The notes: generated from the letters alone by a model not told the origin. DNA of 64,000 nt from Thauera sp. GDN1 (GCF_029223545.1 NZ_CP097870.1:62001-126000); one strand, 5' to 3'; counted from the stretch's first letter, positions 31,100 to 41,738 are shown. Program-made: numbers and translations.

Positions 31100-31570
31100 A
31101 TGGAAATCGATATCGGCATCAACAAGAAGGATCGCGCGAAGATCGCAGAGGGCCTGTCCCGCCTGCTGGCCGACAGCTACACCCTGTACCTGACCACGCA
31201 CAACTTCCACTGGAACGTGACCGGGCCGATGTTCAACACCCTGCACCTGATGTTCGAGGCGCAGTACAACGAGCTCGCGCTCGCCGTGGACCAGATCGCC
31301 GAGCGCATCCGCGCGCTGGGCTTCCCGGCGCCCGGCACCTACAAGGAATTCCAGAAGCTCACCAGCATGGCCGAGCCGGAGGGCGTGCCGAACGCCCAGG
31401 AGATGATCCGCCTGCTGGTGCAGGGCCAGGAAGCGGTGATCAAGACCGCGCGCAGCATCGCGCCGATCGCCGACAAGGCCAGCGACGAGCCCACGCTCGA
31501 CCTGCTGACTCAGCGCATGCAGGTGCACGAGAAGACCGCCTGGATGCTGCGCAGCCTGCTCGAAGGCTGA
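31100..31570 (+). CDS. dps: Dps-family DNA-protection ferritin
   Basis: 156 residues. The ferroxidase-site motif of Dps proteins is clear: [19 protein letters not shown], with the His and Asp/Glu ligands, then [20 protein letters not shown]. Dps dodecamers bind DNA and oxidise Fe(II) with peroxide, suppressing Fenton chemistry. AAGGAG at 31087-31092 fixes the start. It follows oxyR on the same strand with a 123-base gap that probably holds its own promoter and OxyR site. Confidence 0.93.
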   Translation: MEIDIGINKKDRAKIAEGLSRLLADSYTLYLTTHNFHWNVTGPMFNTLHLMFEAQYNELALAVDQIAERIRALGFPAPGTYKEFQKLTSMAEPEGVPNAQEMIRLLVQGQEAVIKTARSIAPIADKASDEPTLDLLTQRMQVHEKTAWMLRSLLEG

Positions 31571-31590
31571 GCTGCCTGCAGACGGTGATC

Positions 31591-31626
31591 AAATGAGAAA
31601 CGGGCCCGCGGGCCCGTTTCTCATTT
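31591..31626. terminator. Perfect 36-bp palindrome, terminator between dps and topB
   Basis: An 18-nt half site beginning AAATGAGAAACGGGCCCG is followed immediately by its exact reverse complement. The A/T flanks make it a bidirectional intrinsic terminator for convergent dps and topB, 20 bases after the dps stop. Confidence 0.85.
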
Positions 31627-31698
31627 GTCGCGCCGACCGGGAAGTGCGCCCTGCGGTCAGTGAGGATGTCACGCAGTTCCTCAAGCTCCCGAGTTCCT

Positions 31699-34257
31699 TC
31701 AGCTTGCCTTCTTCCGCGCGGTAGCGCGTTTGGGGGGCGCGGCCTCCTCGCCGTCCTTCGCTGCGGCGGCCTTGTCGCCCGCCTTGGGCGCTTTCGGCGC
31801 CTTGGCCTCGAACTCGAAGCCGACCTTGCCGTCCTTGCCGCGCACCAGGAAGGCGGAGAACTTGCGCCGGGTGCGCGCCGACACGAAGCCCTTGAGCAGG
31901 TCGGTCTTGCCTTCGTCGAGCAGCTTGGCCATCTGCTCGCGCTCGATCGGCTGCTGCAGGATCACCTTGCCGGAGCGGAAGTCGCAGCCCTTGGGCGCGG
32001 CGACCGATTTCTCGCATACGTAGGCGAGGCCGTGCTCGAACACCCCGCTGCCGCACTTCGGGCAGGCGCCGACCGGCTGCTGGGCGGAGAAGTCCACCGC
32101 CTCGGCTTCCTCGCCTTCCCTGGGCTGGCCGAAATCGAAGGTGGGCTGCTTGTCCTCGTTCAGCACGATCTCGGCGTTGAACAGCCGCCCCATCTTGTTG
32201 CGGAAGCCGAGCAGCGGGCCGACCTTGCCCGCGCGCAGCAGGGTCTCGATCTCGTCGTACTCGAACTGGCGGCCGGCAACGATCTTCCAGGTGCTCCACT
32301 CGCAGCTCTGGCAGGCGAACTTCTTGTAGTTCTCCTTCACCACGCCGCCGCACTTCGGGCACGGCGTCTGCAGCGTGACGAATTCGCCGGGCACGGTGTC
32401 GGACTCGTAGCGCTTGGCGCGCTCGACGACCTCGCGCGTCATCTCGGCGATCTCGTTCATGAAGGCTTCGCGGCTGAGCTTGCCGTGCTCCATCTGCGCG
32501 AGCTTGTATTCCCAGCCGCCGGTGAGCTCGGGCGAGGTCAGCGCGGTGACGCCCAGGCCCTTCAGCAGCGTGATCAGCGAGAAGGCCTTGGCGCTCGGAA
32601 TCAGCTCGCGGCCTTCGCGGTGGATGTACTGCTCGCTGATCAGGCCTTCGATGATCTGCGCGCGCGTGGCCGGGGTGCCGAGGCCGCGCTCGGCCATCGC
32701 CGCGCGCAGTTCCTCGTCGTCGACCATCTTGCCCGCGCCTTCCATGGCGGACAGCAGCGTGGCTTCGTTGAAGCGCGCCGGCGGCTTGGTCTGCAGCGAC
32801 TTGAGCGCGATGTCCTCGGTGGACACCGTCTCGCCCTGCTTCACCGCGACCAGCTGCGGGCCGCCGCCTTCCTTGCCATCCTTCTCGTCGTTGGCGGCTT
32901 CCTTGCCATACACCGCCAGCCAGCCCGGATTGACCAGCACCTTGCCCTCGGTCTTGAAGGCCTCGCCCTCGACGCGGGTGATGCGGGTGGTGATCTGGTA
33001 CTCGGCCGCGGGGTAGAACACCGCGAGGAAGCGCTTGGTGACCAGGTCGTAGATCTTGTGCTCGGCCTCGGACAGGTTCTTCGGCAGCGCCCCGGTGGGG
33101 ATGATGGCGAAGTGGTCGGAGATCTTGGCGTTGTTGAAGATGCGCTTGTTGGGCTTGACCCAGCCCTGCTTGGCGATCTCGTTGGCGAAGGGTGCGTACT
33201 GGTCGGGCAGGGTGCGCATGACCTCGCTCACGGTGGCGAGGTAGTCCTCGGGCAGGGCGCGCGCGTCGGTACGCGGGTAGGTCAGCACCTTGTGCTTCTC
33301 GTACAGCGCCTGGGCGAGCTGCAACGTGACGCGGGCGGAGAAGCCGAAGCGGCCGTTGGCTTCGCGCTGCAGGCTGGTGAGGTCGAACAGCAGCGGCGAC
33401 AGCTGGGTGGAGGGCTTGGCCTCCTCGGTAACCACGCCCGGCTTGCCCTCGCACTTGGCGCGGATGGCCTCGGCCTGGGCCTTGTCCCACAGGCGGAAGG
33501 CGGTGGCGTGCTCGTCGCCCTCGGGGCGCTTGAACTTCTCGTCGAACCAGCGCCCCGGGTATTCGCCGGCGGCGCAGCCGAAGCGCGCCTCCAGCTCCCA
33601 GTAGTCGCGCGACTTGAACTTGCGGATCTTGTCCTCGCGTTCCACGACCATCGCCAGCGTCGGTGTCTGCACGCGGCCCACCGTGGTGAGGTGGAACCCG
33701 CCGGTCTTGGAGTTGAACGCGGTCATCGCGCGCGTGCCGTTGATGCCGATCAGCCAGTCGGACTCGGCGCGGCAGATCGCGGCGTTGCGCAGGCCCTCGA
33801 CCTCCTGTGCGGCGCGCAGGTGGGCGAAGCCGTCGCGGATCGCCTGCGCGGTCATCGACTGCAGCCACAGGCGCTGCATCGGCTTCTTGCTGCCCGCGTG
33901 CTGGGCGATGAAGTTGAAGATCAGCTCGCCCTCGCGGCCCGCGTCACAGGCGTTGATGAGGCCGGTGACGTCCTTCCTCTTGATCAGCCGGGTCAGCAGC
34001 TTGAGGCGGTCCTCGGTCTTCTCGATCGGCCTGACCGCGAAGTGCGGCGGGATCACCGGCAGGTGGGCGAAGGTCCATTTGCCGCGCTTGACCTCGAATT
34101 CCTCGGGCACGGCGAGCTCGAGAAGGTGGCCGACGGCCGACGACAATACATATTCGTCGGACTCGAAGTAGTCCTTCTCCTTGGTGAAGCCGCCCAGCGC
34201 ACGGGCGATGTCCTGCGCGACGGAAGGCTTTTCCGCGATGATCAGTTGCTTGCTCAT
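31699..34257 (-). CDS. topB: DNA topoisomerase III
   Basis: 852 residues, type IA topoisomerase. The TOPRIM domain has Glu9 (IIAEKPS) and Asp105 in DAGREGEL. The active-site tyrosine is Tyr327 in LTYPRTDARALPEDY. The C-terminal third holds zinc-ribbon repeats (CPKCGGVV, CQSCEW, CPKCGSGVF) and an Ala/Lys-rich tail. It relaxes and decatenates single-stranded regions during replication and recombination. The smg-dprA cluster follows upstream on the same strand. Confidence 0.96.
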   Translation of the reverse strand: MSKQLIIAEKPSVAQDIARALGGFTKEKDYFESDEYVLSSAVGHLLELAVPEEFEVKRGKWTFAHLPVIPPHFAVRPIEKTEDRLKLLTRLIKRKDVTGLINACDAGREGELIFNFIAQHAGSKKPMQRLWLQSMTAQAIRDGFAHLRAAQEVEGLRNAAICRAESDWLIGINGTRAMTAFNSKTGGFHLTTVGRVQTPTLAMVVEREDKIRKFKSRDYWELEARFGCAAGEYPGRWFDEKFKRPEGDEHATAFRLWDKAQAEAIRAKCEGKPGVVTEEAKPSTQLSPLLFDLTSLQREANGRFGFSARVTLQLAQALYEKHKVLTYPRTDARALPEDYLATVSEVMRTLPDQYAPFANEIAKQGWVKPNKRIFNNAKISDHFAIIPTGALPKNLSEAEHKIYDLVTKRFLAVFYPAAEYQITTRITRVEGEAFKTEGKVLVNPGWLAVYGKEAANDEKDGKEGGGPQLVAVKQGETVSTEDIALKSLQTKPPARFNEATLLSAMEGAGKMVDDEELRAAMAERGLGTPATRAQIIEGLISEQYIHREGRELIPSAKAFSLITLLKGLGVTALTSPELTGGWEYKLAQMEHGKLSREAFMNEIAEMTREVVERAKRYESDTVPGEFVTLQTPCPKCGGVVKENYKKFACQSCEWSTWKIVAGRQFEYDEIETLLRAGKVGPLLGFRNKMGRLFNAEIVLNEDKQPTFDFGQPREGEEAEAVDFSAQQPVGACPKCGSGVFEHGLAYVCEKSVAAPKGCDFRSGKVILQQPIEREQMAKLLDEGKTDLLKGFVSARTRRKFSAFLVRGKDGKVGFEFEAKAPKAPKAGDKAAAAKDGEEAAPPKRATARKKAS

Positions 34258-34360
34258 GCTCGGCTGGAAACGGCGTTGGCGCCACTGTGGCGCATGGGGT
34301 TCGAAAGCGGCGGATGATAAGGACGGCGGGTGCGCACGTGCAAGACGAGGGGGCGGCCGC

Positions 34361-34831
34361 TCAATGCACGGTGGGTTCGTAGCCCCAGTCGTCTTCCTCG
34401 GTGAGGAGCTCGTCGACCATCAGCGTGTCGATCGGCTCTTCCTGCTGCCACAGCACCATCAGCACGATGACCTTCAGGCGGTTGAGCGTGATCGTGAAGT
34501 CGGCCAGCGCCATCGCGCGCTCGATGATCAGCTCGCGATGCGCGGCGCCGAGCACGCCCGCGCTCTCCAGCAGGCTCAGGAAGCCGCGGCAGCGCGCGTC
34601 GAGCTGGGCCTGCTCGTCTTCGGTGTAGATGCGCACCGAGCCGGCGCTGGGCGCGATCCCCGGGTGGATGTCGCGCGCCACCCGGCGCAGACCCGCGAGC
34701 CACTCCAGGGCCTCGGAGATCTCCTCCTGCTCGAAGCCGGCGGCCGACAGCTTGCGCGTCAGCTGGTCCGGTTCCGGGCAGGCGTCGGCGTGGATGTAGC
34801 TTTCGAAGAGGTATACGAGGATGTCGAACAA
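34361..34831 (-). CDS. smg: Smg family protein (DUF494)
   Basis: 156 residues. The beginning FDILVYLFESYIHADACPEP and the LLTEEDDWGYEPTVH end are those of the conserved Smg family, which lies beside dprA in many proteobacteria. No ATG fits the conserved N-terminus, so TTG at 34831 is used, with GAGG just upstream. The function is not established; mostly helical, cytoplasmic. It lies between dprA and topB on the same strand. Confidence 0.9.
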   Translation of the reverse strand: MFDILVYLFESYIHADACPEPDQLTRKLSAAGFEQEEISEALEWLAGLRRVARDIHPGIAPSAGSVRIYTEDEQAQLDARCRGFLSLLESAGVLGAAHRELIIERAMALADFTITLNRLKVIVLMVLWQQEEPIDTLMVDELLTEEDDWGYEPTVH

Positions 34832-34977
34832 AGGGGCCTCTTGTCGATGCGGCGGGGCGCAGTCGTGGGCAGCCAGCGGTGCCCTTCGCTGCAGGAGTGG
34901 CGGTGCGCATTCGGGCACCGGAGCGCGCGTTTGCGTGGCTCGCTGCGGGTTCCCTTGCCCCGGGCGATGCGGCCGGT

Positions 34978-36165
34978 TCACAGGCGCTGGATGCGGCCGC
35001 CCGGCAGGCGTGCGAGGTGTCCGTCCAGCTCGAGTGGCAGCAGGATGGCGTAGAGGGCATCGACCGTCAAGCCGCAGCGCCCGGCGAGGGTGTCGATGTC
35101 CACCGGGTCGTGGCCGATGATCTGCAGCACGCGGGCGGGCTCGTCGTCGAGCCCGGGCACGGATTGCTGCACGGGCGGGGCGGTGCGCGCGCCGCGCCCG
35201 GCCGTAGCCCTGCCGCCTTGCCGTCGCCGCCCCACGGCTTGCGGCGTGGGTGCCGGCCAGCCCAGCCGGCCGCGCAATTCCTCGATCACGTCCTCCGCGG
35301 TCTCGACCAGCTTGGCGCCGTCGCGGATCAGCCGGTGACAGCCGCGCGCCAGCGGCGAGTGGATGGAACCGGGGATCGCGAACACCTCACGCCCGCTCTC
35401 GCTGGCGAGGCGGGCGGTGATCAGCGAACCGCTGTTGAGCGCGGCCTCGACCACCAGCACGCCCTGGGCGAGCCCGGCGATGATGCGGTTGCGGCGCGGG
35501 AAGTTGTGCTGCAGCGGCGGCGTGCCGAGCGGGAATTCGCTGACGATCGCCCCGCCCGCCGCGATCTCGCGCGCGAGCGCGGCATTGCGCGCCGGGTAGA
35601 TGCGGTCGATGCCGGTGCCGATCACCGCCACCGTGCCGCCGCCGTCGGCCCCCGCTGCCAGCGCGCCGCGGTGGGCGCCTGCATCGACGCCGAGGGCGAG
35701 TCCGCTGACGATTGTCAGCCCGGCTTCCGCCAGGCTGCGCGCGAAGGCCTCGGCGTTGGCTTCGCCCTGCGCGGTCGCCGAACGCGCGCCGACGAGCGCG
35801 ATCGCCGGACGCTGCAGCAGCGCGGGATCGCCCTTCACGTAGAGCAGTACCGGAGGGTCGGCGATGTCGAGCAGGCTGCGCGGATAGGCCTCGTCGGCGA
35901 GGGTGAGGACGTGGCTGCCGGGTTCGGTCGCCCACGCCAGCGCGCCTTCGATCTGCGCCTGCGGCGGCGGGGCCAGCACCGCATCCGCCAGTTCGCGGCC
36001 GACCACGGCGCTCAGCGCGCTGCGACCCGCTGCGAAGATGTGGCGCGGCAGGCCGAAGGCCGCGAGCAGACTGCGCTGGCGCTCGGCGCCCAGGCCGGGT
36101 ACCGCGGCCAGGCGCAACCAGTCGGCGAGGTCCTCAGCCGCGCCCGTCAGCGTCGTCGAAGACAA
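34978..36165 (-). CDS. dprA: DNA-processing protein DprA
   Basis: 395 residues. The Rossmann-like core is visible: ALVGARSATAQGEANAEAFAR, IVSGLALGVDAGAHRGAL and FPRRNRIIAGLAQGVLVVEA. A C-terminal winged-helix domain (VDIDTLAGRCGLTVDALYAI) follows. DprA protects incoming single-stranded DNA and loads RecA during natural transformation. Together with the type IV pilin and the exported DNA ligase in this window, it suggests a transformation-capable ancestry. It is 25 bases downstream of a LysM gene. Confidence 0.95.
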   Translation of the reverse strand: MSSTTLTGAAEDLADWLRLAAVPGLGAERQRSLLAAFGLPRHIFAAGRSALSAVVGRELADAVLAPPPQAQIEGALAWATEPGSHVLTLADEAYPRSLLDIADPPVLLYVKGDPALLQRPAIALVGARSATAQGEANAEAFARSLAEAGLTIVSGLALGVDAGAHRGALAAGADGGGTVAVIGTGIDRIYPARNAALAREIAAGGAIVSEFPLGTPPLQHNFPRRNRIIAGLAQGVLVVEAALNSGSLITARLASESGREVFAIPGSIHSPLARGCHRLIRDGAKLVETAEDVIEELRGRLGWPAPTPQAVGRRRQGGRATAGRGARTAPPVQQSVPGLDDEPARVLQIIGHDPVDIDTLAGRCGLTVDALYAILLPLELDGHLARLPGGRIQRL

Positions 36166-36190
36166 GACCTGCGCCCCGCAGCCTGGGAGA

Positions 36191-37228
36191 TCAGGGCTTG
36201 CGGACCGCGTCCGCGATCGTCACCGGGCCGTCGGATTCCATCACCAGCGCGTAGGACACGCGCTCGAAGACGCGGAACACGAACACCACGCCGTAGCGCT
36301 TCTCGGGCAGCTGAAAGGTCTCCTTGCCGGCTTCGCCGCGGTATTCGGCGGTGCCGCGGTTGCGGAACAGCGACAGCACGTGGCCGCGCTCCAGGCCGTC
36401 GCGCTCGCCGACGTTGAGCGCCACCACGTTGAGGCGGCCGGTCTCGCTGACCCCGCGGTAGATGCTGACGATGCGGCCGTCGACCGCCTGCTCCGGCGCG
36501 TGCGGCGCATAGGAGAACACGCTCGGATTCTCGCTCGGCATCATCAGGTCGCCGACGCCGATCTCCTCGACCGCGGACACGATCTCGAGCGTGGTCGGTT
36601 CGCCGCGCTCGGTGACGCGGGCGGTGCCGAGGTAGGCCGCCTCCCAGGCGATGGTCTCGCCGGTGACCGGATCTTCCAGCGGCCGCGCGGGGCGGTAGAT
36701 GTGCCACACCTCGGTGTCGGGATCGACGTTCTTGGCGAACACGGTGTCGCCCGAGCCGGTGAGCACGCGGCTGGTCTCGGTGGCGACGATGGTGGCCGAG
36801 CCGTCCAGGCGTGGCTGATCGACCACCAGCGGGCGGTTCAGGAAGGGTTCGATGATCTGCAGCGGGATGCTGGGCACGGCGGCCGCGAGCTCCTCGGTGT
36901 AGATCTTCGGCTGCAGGCGCCCGTCCTGGGCGCTGCCGCCGATGCGGCGACCGATGCTCAGCCAGGGGCCGCTGCGGTCGAGGAAGATGACCTGGCCGGG
37001 ATAGATCAGGTGCGGATTGCGGATCTGGTCGCGGTTCAGGCGCCAGACTTCCGGCCAGCGCCAGGGTTCCTGCAGGAAGCGGCCGGAGATGTCCCACAGG
37101 GTGTCGCCGCGCACCACGGTGTAGCTGTCGGGCGCGTTGTCGGCGAGGCGGACGCCGGATTGCGCATGGGCGCTGGCGCCGAGCAGCGTGGCGAAGCCGA
37201 CCAGCAGAGGGAATATAATTCGAATCAT
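36191..37228 (-). CDS. Exported LysM-domain protein
   Basis: 345 residues with a signal peptide (IIFPLLVGFATLLGASAHAQ). The LysM domain directly follows (YTVVRGDTLWDISGRFL ... NPHLIYPGQVIFL, about 36-84). The remaining 260 residues are beta-rich (DUF3450-like position, but not confidently assigned). LysM binds peptidoglycan, so it is probably a periplasmic cell-wall-associated protein. It is a stable neighbour of dprA and is divergent from def in betaproteobacteria. GGAAG precedes the ATG. Confidence 0.85.
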   Translation of the reverse strand: MIRIIFPLLVGFATLLGASAHAQSGVRLADNAPDSYTVVRGDTLWDISGRFLQEPWRWPEVWRLNRDQIRNPHLIYPGQVIFLDRSGPWLSIGRRIGGSAQDGRLQPKIYTEELAAAVPSIPLQIIEPFLNRPLVVDQPRLDGSATIVATETSRVLTGSGDTVFAKNVDPDTEVWHIYRPARPLEDPVTGETIAWEAAYLGTARVTERGEPTTLEIVSAVEEIGVGDLMMPSENPSVFSYAPHAPEQAVDGRIVSIYRGVSETGRLNVVALNVGERDGLERGHVLSLFRNRGTAEYRGEAGKETFQLPEKRYGVVFVFRVFERVSYALVMESDGPVTIADAVRKP

Positions 37229-37409
37229 TGGTTGCTTCCGGTCGTGGCGGAGCAGGCCGGGATCATCCCGGAACGCCGCTGGCTGGTCGGGGTCGAAGCC
37301 GGCGAGAACTGCTGCCGAAGCACGCTCCGATATCCCGTCGTAATACATGCGCAGGCATGTGAAACCGCTTGAAATTCTGCCCTTAAAGGCTTAACGCAGC
37401 AAGGCATTC

Positions 37410-37913
37410 ATGGCTCTCCTACCCATTCTCCGCTACCCCGATCCCCGCCTGCACACGGTCGCCACGCCGGTCGCCGAGGTGAATGACGAAATCCGCCAGC
37501 TCGTGAAGGACATGGCCGAGACCATGTACGAGGCGCCCGGCATCGGGCTGGCCGCCACCCAGGTCGATGTGCACAAGCGCGTGGTCGTCATCGACATCAG
37601 CGAGGACAAGTCCGGCCTGAGGGCGTTGATCAACCCCGAGATCCTCGAACGCGACGGCGAGCAGGTGTGCGAGGAAGGCTGCCTTTCCGTACCCGGAATT
37701 TACGAGAAGGTGACCCGTGCCGAGCGTGTGAAAGTTCGCGCCCTGAACGAAAAAGGCGAATCCTTCCAATTCGATGCCGACGGTTTGCTCGCGGTATGCG
37801 TCCAGCACGAGATCGATCACCTCGACGGCAAGGTCTTCGTCGAGTACCTGTCCCAGCTCAAGCTCGGCCGCATCAAGAGCAAGCTGGCCAAGAAAGCGCG
37901 CATCACCGCGTGA
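37410..37913 (+). CDS. def: Peptide deformylase
   Basis: 167 residues. All three motifs are present: GIGLAATQV (motif 1), EEGCLSVPG with the metal-binding Cys (motif 2) and QHEIDHLDG with the two His ligands and catalytic Glu (motif 3). It removes the N-formyl group from nascent proteins. The stop overlaps the start of fmt (TGATG), so the deformylase and formyltransferase are made together. Confidence 0.97.
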   Translation: MALLPILRYPDPRLHTVATPVAEVNDEIRQLVKDMAETMYEAPGIGLAATQVDVHKRVVVIDISEDKSGLRALINPEILERDGEQVCEEGCLSVPGIYEKVTRAERVKVRALNEKGESFQFDADGLLAVCVQHEIDHLDGKVFVEYLSQLKLGRIKSKLAKKARITA

Positions 37914-38881
37914 TGGCCGCCACCGCCCCCGAGACCGGCGGCCTGCGCGTCGCCTTCGCCGGCACCCCGGAATTCGCCGCCTGCGCGCTCGAGGCCATCC
38001 TCGCCGCCGGCTACGAGGTGCCGCTGGTGCTGACCCAGCCCGACCGCCCCGCCGGCCGCGGCATGAAGCTCACCCCGAGCGCGGTGAAGAAGCTCGCGCT
38101 CGACCGCGGCATCGAGGTCGACCAGCCCGAGAAGCTGCGCACCGAGGAGCAGCGCGCGCGCCTCGCCGCGTGCGCGCCCGACCTGCTGGTGGTGGCCGCC
38201 TACGGCCTGATCCTGCCCACGGCGGTGCTGGAGCTGCCGCGCCTGGGCTGTCTCAACATCCACGCCTCGCTGCTGCCGCGCTGGCGCGGCGCGGCGCCGA
38301 TCCACCGCGCGATCGAGGCCGGCGATGCCGAGACCGGCATCACCATCATGCAGATGGACGAAGGCCTGGACACCGGCGCCATGCTGCTGAAGCGCGCTAC
38401 CCCGATCCTGCCCGCCGACACCACCGCCAGCCTGCACGACCGCCTGGCGGCGCTCGGCGGGGAATGCATCGTCGAGGCCCTGGCCGCGCTGCAGCGCGGC
38501 GAGCTCGTCGCCACCCCGCAGCCGGCCGCGGGCGTGACCTATGCCGCCAAGATCGGTCGCGCCGAGGCCAGCATCGACTGGACCCGTCCCGCGGTCGACA
38601 TCGAGCGTGCCATGCGCGCCTTCGATCCCTTCCCCGGCGCCGCCTCCAGCCTGCGCGACACGGTAGTGAAATGCTGGTCGGGCAAGGTCGTGCCCGGCGC
38701 GGGCGAGCCCGGCACCGTGCTCGCGGTCGACGACGAAGGCATCACCATCGCCTGCGGCCGCGATGCGCTGCGATGCACGGTGTTACAACGCCCCGGCAGC
38801 AAGCGCCTGCCCGCCGGGGAATTCCTGCGCGGATTCCCGGTCTCTGTCGGCGAACGCTTCACGGTGCCGGCTGCGGCTTGA
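37913..38881 (+). CDS. fmt: Methionyl-tRNA formyltransferase
   Basis: 322 residues. The formyltransferase domain has [18 protein letters not shown] at the start, [20 protein letters not shown] with the catalytic Asn-His and SLLP, and [10 protein letters not shown]. The C-terminal OB-like domain begins near 205. It formylates initiator Met-tRNA. Its ATG overlaps the def stop codon by one base. Confidence 0.97.
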   Translation: MAATAPETGGLRVAFAGTPEFAACALEAILAAGYEVPLVLTQPDRPAGRGMKLTPSAVKKLALDRGIEVDQPEKLRTEEQRARLAACAPDLLVVAAYGLILPTAVLELPRLGCLNIHASLLPRWRGAAPIHRAIEAGDAETGITIMQMDEGLDTGAMLLKRATPILPADTTASLHDRLAALGGECIVEALAALQRGELVATPQPAAGVTYAAKIGRAEASIDWTRPAVDIERAMRAFDPFPGAASSLRDTVVKCWSGKVVPGAGEPGTVLAVDDEGITIACGRDALRCTVLQRPGSKRLPAGEFLRGFPVSVGERFTVPAAA

Positions 38882-38943
38882 ACATCACCGCACGCGGCCC
38901 AAACCGAGCCGACGAATCAATCTCTTGCAGGAAGGATCCCGCA

Positions 38944-39783
38944 ATGTTCGGAAACTGGATCAAGACCACCATCCTGATGGCCGGCATCGTCGCCCTGTTC
39001 GGCGCGATGGGCGCCGCCATCGGCGGCCAGCAGGGCATGCTGATCGCGCTCGTCATGGGCGGCGCGATGAATTTCTGGGCCTACTGGTTCTCGGACAAGA
39101 TGGTGCTGAAGATGTACAAGGCACGCGAGGTCGATGCCGCGTCCTCGCCCTATCTGTACAACATGGTGCGTGAGCTCGCCCAGCGCGCCGGGTTGCCGAT
39201 GCCCAGGGTCTACATCATCGACGAGGCCCAGCCCAACGCCTTCGCCACCGGCCGCAACCCCGAGAACGCCGCGGTCGCCGCCACCACCGGCATCATGCGC
39301 ATGCTGTCCGAGCGCGAGCTGCGCGGGGTGATGGCGCACGAGCTGGCGCACGTCAAGAACCGCGACATCCTGATCTCGACCATCTCGGCCACCATCGCCG
39401 GCGCGATCTCGATGCTGGCCAACTTCGGCATGTTCTTCGGCGGCCGCGACGGCGAGGACCGTCCCAACCCGGTGGTGTCGATCGCGCTGATGATCCTCGC
39501 CCCGCTCGCCGGCATGGTCATCCAGATGGCGATCAGCCGCACCCGCGAATTCGGCGCCGACCGTGGCGGCGCGGAGATCTCCGGCGACCCCGAGGCGCTT
39601 GCCAGCGCGCTCGCCAAGATCGATGCCTACGCCCGCGGCATCCCGATGCACACCGCCGAGCAGCATCCCGAGACCGCGCAGATGATGATCATGAATCCGC
39701 TCTCCGGCGGCGGCCTGCGCGGGCTGTTCTCCACCCACCCGTCGACCCAGGAGCGCATCGCCCGCCTGCGCGCGCTGCGCTGA
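38944..39783 (+). CDS. htpX: Heat-shock membrane protease HtpX
   Basis: 279 residues. Two N-terminal membrane segments ([20 protein letters not shown] and [17 protein letters not shown]) precede the zinc-metalloprotease motif [12 protein letters not shown]. Two more hydrophobic segments and a distal Glu (FGADRGGAE) complete the site. HtpX degrades misfolded inner-membrane proteins together with FtsH. GCAGGAAGG lies upstream of the start. It is on the same strand as fmt with a 62-base gap. Confidence 0.96.
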   Translation: MFGNWIKTTILMAGIVALFGAMGAAIGGQQGMLIALVMGGAMNFWAYWFSDKMVLKMYKAREVDAASSPYLYNMVRELAQRAGLPMPRVYIIDEAQPNAFATGRNPENAAVAATTGIMRMLSERELRGVMAHELAHVKNRDILISTISATIAGAISMLANFGMFFGGRDGEDRPNPVVSIALMILAPLAGMVIQMAISRTREFGADRGGAEISGDPEALASALAKIDAYARGIPMHTAEQHPETAQMMIMNPLSGGGLRGLFSTHPSTQERIARLRALR

Positions 39784-39829
39784 ACCTCTCCCTCTGCCGC
39801 CGCGCGCGGTAGGCGGCGGACGCCCCCGC

Positions 39830-40975
39830 TCAGGCGGATTGCAGCGCGGTCCTGACCAGGGCGAGCAGTTCGCCCGGGGTGACCGCCTCGCCGAAGGCGC
39901 CGGCGCGCAGCAGCGTGTCCCGCCGGCGCTCGCGTTGCACGGCGTCGAATTCGCCGTGATAGAAGATCACCGGCGGTCGGCGCGGGCGCATTGCCAGCGC
40001 GCGCAGCAGTTTCAGTCCGGCGCTCGCCGTGCCGTCCAGTGCTTCCGGACGGTCCCAGTCCGACAACACCAGATCGAAGCCCTCCGTGTCCGAATCCAGG
40101 CGCGCGAGCGCGTCCTCCGTGCTGTGCGCGGTGACGACCTCGATCTGCAGTTTCGCCAGGGCGGCGATCTCGTGGCGGTTGCCCTCGGGCTTGTTGTCCA
40201 CCCACAGCACCCGCTTCTGTTCCGGCATGTCGATCAGCGCGGCGGCCATGTCCTGGGCTTCGGCGCTGTCGATGTCGGCGACCCCGCGCATGCGCGCCGC
40301 GACCGAAAGCGCATTGGCGAAGCCGGCGCACATGCGCTGGACGAGGGCGTCGGTGCGCGCTTCCTGCATTGAATCAAGTTGCACGTCGCGGATGCCGCGC
40401 GCGGCGCCGGTCACCGCGGTGGCCTCGTCGGGCGGTGCCGCGGCCGTCGCGGTGGCCGTCCCGAAGTCGCTCGGCTGCGGCGCCGACGGGGCCGACGGAG
40501 CGGGCGGCGGCGGCGCGCTCGCCCAGCCCTTCTGGATGGACTCGACCGTGCGCCGGATGCCCTTGGCGACGTCGGTCCAGGCCTCGTCGCGGTTGGGCCA
40601 GGAGGTGACTGGACGCAGGTCGGTGGGCAGGCCCTGCAGGTGTGCGAAGGGCGCGTCCTCGATGTCCACCGCGCGCAGCAGGACCGGCACCACGCTCGCT
40701 TCGCCGCGTTCGGCGCGCCTCATCGCAGTCGTGAGCTCCTTGCTCCAGATGTAGTCGGAGTCGAGGAAGTCCTTGCTCACCAGCAGCAGGATCAGGTCCG
40801 CGGTGCCGAGCCGGGTGTCGATCTCCTCGCCCCACTTCTGTCCGGGGACGATGCCGCGATCGTGCCAGGGACGGATCACCCCCTTGCGTCGCAGCAGCGC
40901 CAGGTGGCCGTCCAGCTCGTCGCGCAGCGGCTCGTCCTCGTGCGCATAGCTGTAGAACAGATCTACCGGCTCCAT
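39830..40975 (-). CDS. TIR-domain protein fused to a receiver-like domain
   Basis: 381 residues. Residues 1-145 are a TIR domain: [54 protein letters not shown], with Glu80 at the position of the NAD-cleaving glutamate. A Pro/Ala linker (about 150-185) and a helical segment follow. Residues 255-381 look like a response-regulator receiver: VLWVDNKP (Asp260 acidic position), [11 protein letters not shown] (Asp306 as possible phosphate acceptor) and PVIFYHG. TIR enzymes in bacteria often serve immune signalling or NAD depletion; the REC part may switch it. It is a single gene divergent from tpx; the start is set at the ATG preceding EPVDLFYSY. Confidence 0.82.
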   Translation of the reverse strand: MEPVDLFYSYAHEDEPLRDELDGHLALLRRKGVIRPWHDRGIVPGQKWGEEIDTRLGTADLILLLVSKDFLDSDYIWSKELTTAMRRAERGEASVVPVLLRAVDIEDAPFAHLQGLPTDLRPVTSWPNRDEAWTDVAKGIRRTVESIQKGWASAPPPPAPSAPSAPQPSDFGTATATAAAPPDEATAVTGAARGIRDVQLDSMQEARTDALVQRMCAGFANALSVAARMRGVADIDSAEAQDMAAALIDMPEQKRVLWVDNKPEGNRHEIAALAKLQIEVVTAHSTEDALARLDSDTEGFDLVLSDWDRPEALDGTASAGLKLLRALAMRPRRPPVIFYHGEFDAVQRERRRDTLLRAGAFGEAVTPGELLALVRTALQSA

Positions 40976-41187
40976 GGCGACGCTCTCCCGGGTTGCAGCC
41001 TCGTTTTCAAGATAGATCAGGCCGGCCCGGTCGTCTCCATGATGATGAACCCTTGTCCTCGGTGCGCGATCGGCCTGATCGGCACCCGCAGTGGCGCCAG
41101 CCTTCATCGGCTTGGTGTAGGCTAGCGACCGGACCAGCCGGCGCCCGACGAACAAGCCGGCATCACCCTCACCCACAGGAGAACACC

Positions 41188-41688
41188 ATGAGCAAAGTCA
41201 CCCTCGGCGGCAACCCGATCGACGTGGCGGGCCGTTTCCCGCAGGCCGGCGATGCCGCGCCCGCGTTCAGGCTGACCGGCGCAGACCTGGCAGACGTCGG
41301 TCTCGACGCCTTCGCCGGCAAGCGCAAGGTGCTGAACATCGTCCCCAGCCTGGACACCCCGGTGTGCGCCACCTCGACCCGCAAGTTCAACGAGGAAGCC
41401 GGCAAGCTCGCCGACACCGTGGTGCTGGTCGTGTCCGCCGACCTGCCCTTCGCCGCCAAGCGCTTCTGCGAGACCGAAGGCCTGCAGAACGTGAAGACGC
41501 TGTCGACCTTCCGTAATCCGCAGTTCGGCGAAGCCTACGGCGTCGGCATCACTTCCGGCCCGCTCGCCGGCGTCACCGCGCGCGCGGTGGTGGTGATCGA
41601 TGCCGACGACAAGGTCGCCTACTCGCAGCTCGTCCCCGAGATCAAGGAAGAGCCCGACTACGCCGCCGCGCTCGCCGCGCTGAAGTAA
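41188..41688 (+). CDS. tpx: Thiol peroxidase (atypical 2-Cys peroxiredoxin)
   Basis: 166 residues. The peroxidatic Cys is in [13 protein letters not shown] and the resolving Cys in KRFCETEGL, the Tpx spacing. It reduces peroxides using thioredoxin. CAGGAGAA precedes the ATG. An intrinsic terminator follows. Confidence 0.96.
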   Translation: MSKVTLGGNPIDVAGRFPQAGDAAPAFRLTGADLADVGLDAFAGKRKVLNIVPSLDTPVCATSTRKFNEEAGKLADTVVLVVSADLPFAAKRFCETEGLQNVKTLSTFRNPQFGEAYGVGITSGPLAGVTARAVVVIDADDKVAYSQLVPEIKEEPDYAAALAALK

Positions 41689-41710
41689 GCGGGCCGGTCA
41701 GCGCTGCCGC

Positions 41711-41738
41711 AGGCCCGCCACCGTGCGGGCCTTTTTTT
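41711..41738 (+). terminator. Intrinsic terminator after tpx
   Basis: AGGCCCGC and GCGGGCCT form an eight-base stem with a six-base loop, followed by seven T. It separates tpx from the convergent type I secretion genes. Confidence 0.92.
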
